From the NCBI GenBank assembly GCA_949287345.1, contig CASEGD010000056.1, forward strand, positions 1 to 11,153: a DNA stretch of 11,153 nt. Direction: 5' to 3'. Position numbers and translations under genes: made by a program. The DNA comes from an uncultured Phascolarctobacterium sp. GTDB lineage: Bacteria; Bacillota; Negativicutes; Acidaminococcales; Acidaminococcaceae. Positions 7,333 through 11,153 of the stretch are shown here, piece after piece. Every line of letters starts with the position of its first letter. Position 1 is the first letter of the stretch. The notes beneath the pieces are model-generated. The model did no database searches, was not told the DNA's origin, and worked only from the letters and a program-made list of their open reading frames with translations.

Positions 7333-8451
7333 ATGACCGAACGTAACCGAACAATAGACAAACTGCGCGGCATCTGCATGCTGGGCGTCCTTGGCATCCA
7401 CACCGGCTCGCTGGCGCTGATGTGCGCCTCACCCAACCCGCATTTATATATGCTGCTAGAGATTCTCTCACGTTACAGCGTACCCGCCTTCTTTTTTATA
7501 TCAGGCTACGGGCTGTTTTGCCATTATAAACCCGGCACGGAGCTTAACTACCGCGAATTTATCAAAAAGCGCTTTCAAAGCAGCGGCGTACCTTATTTAA
7601 GCTGGTCGCTGTTTTATATGGTATATTTTACCACCGTCGTACCCGGCTGCATACCGTGGTTTTCACCGCTCGGTCTGCTGCACATCCTCTTTTGGGGGCT
7701 GGCCTGCTACCACCTGTATTTTATGATAATCCTTTTGTGGTTCTATGCCTTCTTCCCGCTGTTCCAAAAACTGATGGCGTTCATGCAGCGTATCGGTTTA
7801 AAAACCGGCTTTGCTTTGCTGTTTATACTGCAAATGCTGTTTAACTACTGGACTATGCACCCCGGCATTACGGCACAGCAGCTGCCCTTTGTTTTACAGG
7901 ACTTCTTCACCTACCGCTTAAACTACCTGCCGCTGCACTACTTATTCATCTTTATGCTCGGGGGCCTTGCGGCGATAAAAGAAAAAGAATTCTTCCGGAC
8001 TGTAACGGCCAATTTTAAAACTGTAACGGCGCTGTACCTGCTATCTGTTGCCTTTATCGGCGGCAGCTATTACTGGTATTATTACAAGCACGGCTATGAT
8101 TTAATCAGCCTGACCAACACCTTTCAGCAGCTCAGCCCGCAGGGATTTTTCTACACCATTGCTTCAATCCTGTTTTTCTGCGCTGTATTCGGCGGGCAAA
8201 AAACAAGCAATTATTTTACCAAAGCCGTTGATTTCATCTCGGACAACTCTATGCTGGTTTACTTCTGCCATCCCTTCTGGCTCAGCATGATTGACAGAAC
8301 CAGCCATCATTTCGGCATTGTTATGACAACCAAACGAGTCATAGTGGCATATATTTTGTTACTCATCATTTCACTCATAACAAGCGTTATCCTTACAAAG
8401 CTATCAAAATATTCCGCTCCGCTGCGTTATTTGCTGACGGGCAAGAAATGA
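7333..8451 (+). CDS. Acyltransferase family 3 integral membrane protein
   Basis: This 372-residue membrane protein has about ten hydrophobic segments. It belongs to the acyltransferase-3 (OafA/WecH-like) family, which O-acetylates or otherwise acylates surface polysaccharides and lipids at the membrane. The N-terminal motif RTIDKLRGICMLGVLGIHTG carries the expected arginine and the conserved histidine H23. It is followed by SVPAFFFISGYGLF at 49-62, the second family motif YHLYFMIILLWF with H127, and a C-terminal YFCHPFWLSMI. The start has GGAG a few bases upstream. The gene is monocistronic, with its own promoter and a terminator shared with the convergent regulator gene, so its neighbours say nothing about the acceptor. 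Family assignment is firm; the acyl group and target are unknown. Confidence 0.85.
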   Translation: MTERNRTIDKLRGICMLGVLGIHTGSLALMCASPNPHLYMLLEILSRYSVPAFFFISGYGLFCHYKPGTELNYREFIKKRFQSSGVPYLSWSLFYMVYFTTVVPGCIPWFSPLGLLHILFWGLACYHLYFMIILLWFYAFFPLFQKLMAFMQRIGLKTGFALLFILQMLFNYWTMHPGITAQQLPFVLQDFFTYRLNYLPLHYLFIFMLGGLAAIKEKEFFRTVTANFKTVTALYLLSVAFIGGSYYWYYYKHGYDLISLTNTFQQLSPQGFFYTIASILFFCAVFGGQKTSNYFTKAVDFISDNSMLVYFCHPFWLSMIDRTSHHFGIVMTTKRVIVAYILLLIISLITSVILTKLSKYSAPLRYLLTGKK

Positions 8452-8467
8452 AATACTAAAGTTAAAC

Positions 8468-8502
8468 CCATACCGAATTACTACAATTAGTAAACGGTAT
8501 GG
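8468..8502. terminator. Hairpin terminator between convergent genes
   Basis: Arms CCATACCG (8468-8475) and CGGTATGG (8495-8502) pair perfectly. Inside them a second stem, TTACTA (8478-8483) with TAGTAA (8488-8493), has a CAAT loop. The plus strand continues ATTATTTTTA, a T-rich tail that suits termination of the acyltransferase transcript. On the minus strand the hairpin follows the AraC-family stop (8510-8512) directly, but the T run there is weaker. Confidence 0.8.
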
Positions 8503-8509
8503 ATTATTT

Positions 8510-9382
8510 TTATGGCTGTTTGCGGTAAGCAAGCGGCGTCATGCCCGTTTTAGCCTTAAAAAACTTGCCAAAGTGGCTGCTTTGCTGAAAACCGACATTC
8601 AGGGCAATATCGCCGACAGGCTCATCAGTCTGCCGCAAAAGCGCCGCGGCTTTAGCAAGGCGCAGCTCAATCAAATACTGGTAAGGCGTCATCTGCATAC
8701 TCTTTTTAAAACAACGCAGGCACTCCGCCCTGCTAACGCTGGCACAAGCAGCAATGTCATCAAGCGTAATATTTTCCGCATAATGCGTTTCAATGTAATC
8801 CAAAAACAGGCGCATACGTTTGTAAAACTGCTGCTCCTGCTTCATTGGCGCCAGTTCAATATTTTTGCAAAGCTCCAGCCAGAAGCCCGCTAAATTTAAA
8901 AGCACCTCATAAGTATAAAACTGCGGCTTCTTTCCGCTCTGTTCCAGCGCCATCAAATTGCGCAAATAATCAAGCGTATGCTGCTGCCAGCCTGCACCGT
9001 TTAAGTGGTACAGCGGCAATCCGGCACGCCCCGATAAATAATCTACCGCATCGCGCGCCGGGCTGCCCGTATAAAATCCTAAAAAGTAATCCGGAAACAA
9101 AAAATTGTAGTAATGGCAGCTGCCTTCATAACTTATAAAATGCACCACATATTTGTTAATAAAAATGCCCTCGCCATCGCGGATAATGACCTCGTCATCA
9201 AGCGTTTTTACAGATAACTCGCCGTGAATGACATAAATCAGCTGAATATCCTCATGCCAATGCATAACGCGGAAGCCTTTGTTAACCGGAAACAATTTAC
9301 CGTCGCAGCCTTCCAGCACCAGATACGGAAAATCCGTCGCACTGTTTAAATTAACCGAATTAATATATTCTTCTTTTTGCAT
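8510..9382 (-). CDS. AraC-family transcriptional regulator with N-terminal cupin domain
   Basis: This 290-residue DNA-binding regulator combines a ligand-sensing and a DNA-binding half. Residues up to about 120 look like an AraC-type cupin (VMHWHEDIQLIYVIHGEL with an HxH pair, then DGEGIFINKYVVHF). The C-terminal hundred residues contain two helix-turn-helix units. The first includes ITLDDIAACASVSRAECLRCF and the second VGDIALNVGFQQSSHFGKFF, closing with the family ending KTGMTPLAYRKQP. The gene is divergent from a transporter gene across 136 bases, the usual arrangement for a local activator or repressor of that transporter. The effector is unknown. The upstream ribosome binding site is weak (GGTG), which suits low expression. 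Confidence 0.92.
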   Translation of the reverse strand: MQKEEYINSVNLNSATDFPYLVLEGCDGKLFPVNKGFRVMHWHEDIQLIYVIHGELSVKTLDDEVIIRDGEGIFINKYVVHFISYEGSCHYYNFLFPDYFLGFYTGSPARDAVDYLSGRAGLPLYHLNGAGWQQHTLDYLRNLMALEQSGKKPQFYTYEVLLNLAGFWLELCKNIELAPMKQEQQFYKRMRLFLDYIETHYAENITLDDIAACASVSRAECLRCFKKSMQMTPYQYLIELRLAKAAALLRQTDEPVGDIALNVGFQQSSHFGKFFKAKTGMTPLAYRKQP

Positions 9383-9433
9383 AAAATCACCAAGTTTGAA
9401 GATTTTATTATATTTTTAAGCAATTTTATAATA

Positions 9434-9475
9434 TTATTAACGCTAACTCTCTGATAAAATTATATTAACAAGAAC
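9434..9475 (+). promoter_or_regulatory. Candidate promoter and direct repeat upstream of the MFS gene
   Basis: A possible promoter for the plus strand is TTAACG (9437-9442), an 18-base spacer and TATATT (9461-9466). Two imperfect direct repeats, TTATTAACGCTAAC (9434-9447) and ATATTAACAAGAAC (9462-9475), match at 10 of 14 positions, lie 28 bases apart and overlap the two boxes. Tandem direct repeats are the usual form of AraC-family sites, so these are candidates for binding by the divergent regulator. AT-richness makes chance similarity likely. Confidence 0.28.
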
Positions 9476-9518
9476 GGCAGCTGTCAAATGGTTTATAAAT
9501 TTATCAGGAGGCAACAAA

Positions 9519-10673
9519 ATGAAAAGCTCAAAATATTACAGTTACTTAATGTCACTCGGGCATTTCTGCTCCGACATCAACCAAGGAGCCTTATCGGCAA
9601 TTCTGCCGTTTTTAATCGCAGCTTATCACTATAACTATTCAACTGCCGCTCTGCTCGTCATGGCAGCCAACATCACTGGCTCTATCGTACAGCCGCTTTT
9701 TGGCCAGCTAGCCGACAAAAAGAACCTGCCCTGGCTGATTGGCGTAGGCCTGCTTTTAGCAGGCGGCGGCATGGCGTTTACCGGTTTTACGGACGATTTT
9801 CACCTGTTATGCGCAGCCGTTATTGTCAGCGGCATCGGCATCGCCATGTTTCACCCGCAGGCTGCAAGGCTTGTCAATAAAGCATCAACAGCTCAAAATA
9901 AAGGGCAAAATACCAGTATATTTGCTTTTGGCGGCACAATGGGCTTTACTTTTGGCCCTATCATTGCAACATCAGCCATAGTATGGTTTGGGCTGCAAGG
10001 TACGGTAGTTTTCATGGTCCCGGCAATACTCATCTTCGCAGTTCTATTAATTTTTAATTCTCAGCTAAAACAACTCGGCAGCATTACACTAAATAAAGCC
10101 GGCAACGCCTCCGCCCATGCGGATGATAACTGGCCTGCTTTTTACAAACTTACTGCTGTCATTTTCAGCCGCTCCATTTTGTATTATGGATTTAATACAT
10201 TTTTAGCATTGTATTTTATTGATAAATTCAAGGTCAGCGAAGCACAAGGCACGCTGATTTTAAGTATATTCTATGCAGCAGGAGCAGCCAGTACATTATT
10301 TGGCGGCTTTTTAGGAGATAAATACGGCTACACAGCTGTTGTCAAAACAAGCTTCGCAGTTTTACTGCCGTCAATTTTACTGTTAACTATTATTAACAAC
10401 ATCTATCTTGCAGTTTTAATCATGTTGCCTATCAGTGCCGCGCTAAATATTTCTTACAGTCCACAGGTTGTTTTAGGGCAGCAATACCTGCCAAATCGTG
10501 TCGGCCTTGCTTCCGGCGTAACGCTCGGCCTTGCCGTAAGCGTCGGCGGTATCTTTACGCCGCTCCTCGGGCAGCTCGCTGATACACATAACTTGTTATC
10601 GGTAATTTACGCACTCGCAGGAATTGCAGTAATACCCACGTTAGTATCACGGCTTTTACCGGCAGTAAAATAA
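9519..10673 (+). CDS. Major facilitator superfamily transporter, Fsr (fosmidomycin resistance)-like
   Basis: This 384-residue protein has about 12 membrane segments, the size of a single MFS transporter, and acts in the inner membrane as a proton-driven exporter. The N-terminal GHFCSDINQGALSAILPFL (residues 14-32) closely resembles the start of Fsr-type proteins. An MFS motif A follows helix 2 (GQLADKK, 62-68), and a second copy lies in the C-terminal half (GGFLGDKYGY). GIGIAMFHPQAARLVNKAS in the first half is another Fsr-like segment. The start has an ideal AGGAGG ribosome binding site. The divergent AraC-type regulator probably controls it. The Fsr group is named for fosmidomycin export in E. 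coli, but the substrate here cannot be inferred from sequence alone. No clear T-run terminator directly follows the stop. Confidence 0.88.
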   Translation: MKSSKYYSYLMSLGHFCSDINQGALSAILPFLIAAYHYNYSTAALLVMAANITGSIVQPLFGQLADKKNLPWLIGVGLLLAGGGMAFTGFTDDFHLLCAAVIVSGIGIAMFHPQAARLVNKASTAQNKGQNTSIFAFGGTMGFTFGPIIATSAIVWFGLQGTVVFMVPAILIFAVLLIFNSQLKQLGSITLNKAGNASAHADDNWPAFYKLTAVIFSRSILYYGFNTFLALYFIDKFKVSEAQGTLILSIFYAAGAASTLFGGFLGDKYGYTAVVKTSFAVLLPSILLLTIINNIYLAVLIMLPISAALNISYSPQVVLGQQYLPNRVGLASGVTLGLAVSVGGIFTPLLGQLADTHNLLSVIYALAGIAVIPTLVSRLLPAVK

Positions 10674-10720
10674 GGAAATATAAGAGATAAAGGTATGTGC
10701 TGTAAGGCGAAATTAAAGTT

Positions 10721-10757
10721 TGCAAATTTTGCTCATTATTCAATCGCAAAATTTGCA
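10721..10757. repeat. Perfect inverted repeat 1 (12-base arms)
   Basis: TGCAAATTTTGC (10721-10732) and GCAAAATTTGCA (10746-10757) pair perfectly around a 13-base loop. It lies 47 bases after the transporter stop. No T run follows, so it is not a classic terminator, although it might protect the 3' end of the mRNA. Confidence 0.75.
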
Positions 10758-10771
10758 TAGCTTCGCTGTCA

Positions 10772-10807
10772 CAATTATTAACTTCGCCTACTACTCGTTA
10801 ATAATTG
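10772..10807. repeat. Perfect inverted repeat 2 (11-base arms)
   Basis: CAATTATTAAC (10772-10782) and GTTAATAATTG (10797-10807) pair perfectly around a 14-base loop. Only 14 bases separate it from the first hairpin. The two have similar geometry but unrelated arm sequences. Confidence 0.75.
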
Positions 10808-10822
10808 GCGACTCAGCCCAAA

Positions 10823-10905
10823 CTGCGGCGGCAATATTTAAGGCAATAAGCTTCGGGAGTCCGGCCGCGCAGCCCGGACGGAATCGGAGGAGCCGCAGCA
10901 TTTTT
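10823..10905 (+). ncRNA. Candidate structured RNA or repeat core
   Basis: An outer stem CTGCGGC (10823-10829) with GCCGCAG (10892-10898) encloses a hairpin GTCCGG (10859-10864) with CCGGAC (10874-10879). The outer stem is followed by CATTTTT, a short T run as at the end of a small RNA. No promoter is evident upstream and no known RNA family was recognised. A chance GC-rich fold or part of a DNA repeat is equally possible. Confidence 0.22.
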
Positions 10906-11082
10906 GCCGAGCCGTAACAGTACATGCCTTTTTCTGTTTTACAATAATGAAGGCAGCTATCTATACACGCGTCATATGCTCCTTGTTCGGTCGCATATTG
11001 TGCGAAAGCTCGCTGGCACGTTTATTGCCTTTGCCTTACGGCTTGCCACTAAACGGCGACTCGCTTGCGCTGTGCGGGCTGT

Positions 11083-11109
11083 GCCACACGCGCTGAAGCG
11101 CTAGGTGGC
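11083..11109. repeat. GC-rich hairpin near the right edge
   Basis: GCCAC (11083-11087) pairs with GTGGC (11105-11109). Inside, GCGCT (11090-11094) pairs with AGCGC (11097-11101) around GA. The compact fold belongs to the GC-rich part of the non-coding block. No function is assigned. Confidence 0.4.
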
Positions 11110-11153
11110 TCATGCCTCCCGGCCATCCCGTCCGGATAGATTTCTGTTAGATA

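Larger units (their letters stand above)
10674..11153. other. Non-coding block rich in inverted repeats
   Basis: The final 480 bases follow the transporter stop and contain no reading frame with family features or a good ribosome binding site. The first 140 bases are AT-rich and hold two perfect tandem hairpins. From about 10810 the composition turns GC-rich, with several nested or local stems (10823-10898, 10859-10879, 10974-10998, 11083-11109). GGCGACTC occurs twice (10807-10814 and 11055-11062). CCGGACGG (10874-10881) has its complement CCGTCCGG at 11128-11135, near the right edge. It could be an intergenic repeat unit, a non-autonomous element or a structured RNA that continues beyond the window. 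I cannot assign it to a known family. Confidence 0.6.

Noticed and set aside
10850..10900. Resemblance to RNase P RNA or tmRNA because of the GGAGTCCGG-like stretch
   Set aside because: The surrounding conserved cores of these RNAs are not visible on either strand.
10904..11104. 66-codon plus-strand frame in the terminal block
   Set aside because: No ribosome binding site, no family resemblance, and it crosses several inverted repeats.

Overview
The window looks like chromosome from an anaerobic member of the Bacillota, most likely class Negativicutes (Acidaminococcaceae or a relative). This is an inference from three things: an EtfB of the butyryl-CoA-dehydrogenase or bifurcating type followed by a gene with an N-terminal ferredoxin-like 4Fe-4S domain, a moderate G+C content, and strong AGGAGG-type ribosome binding sites. 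No mobile element, rRNA, tRNA or CRISPR array was recognised.

Left part (1-5739, all minus strand, read right to left). A sodium:solute symporter gene (4354-5739) is followed after 18 bases by dnaE, the DNA polymerase III alpha subunit (4335 down to 1026). dnaE is broken: its PHP domain is split over three reading frames by two apparent internal deletions, while the remaining 960 or so codons are intact. Next come etfB (146-940), with its own well-formed promoter, and the start of a ferredoxin-domain gene that is probably etfA and runs off the left edge. EtfB and EtfA would form a flavoprotein electron carrier or bifurcating module.

Middle part (5740-8512). A 316-base AT-rich divergent region carries candidate promoters for both directions and several palindromes. 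It precedes a plus-strand lipoprotein substrate-binding protein of the branched-chain amino acid ABC transporter type (6056-7231), which has no permease or ATPase genes beside it. A strong hairpin terminator follows. Then comes a monocistronic acyltransferase-3 family membrane protein (7333-8451) with its own promoter, ending at a hairpin it shares with a convergent gene.

Right part (8510-11153). An AraC-family regulator (8510-9382, minus) is divergent from a major facilitator transporter resembling the fosmidomycin-resistance (Fsr) group (9519-10673, plus), a typical regulator/efflux pair. The last 480 bases hold no convincing gene but are rich in inverted repeats: two AT-rich perfect hairpins in tandem, then a GC-rich set of stems, one ending in a short T run. 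This block is the best candidate for something undescribed, such as an intergenic repeat family or a structured RNA. The broken dnaE is the most striking gene-level anomaly.
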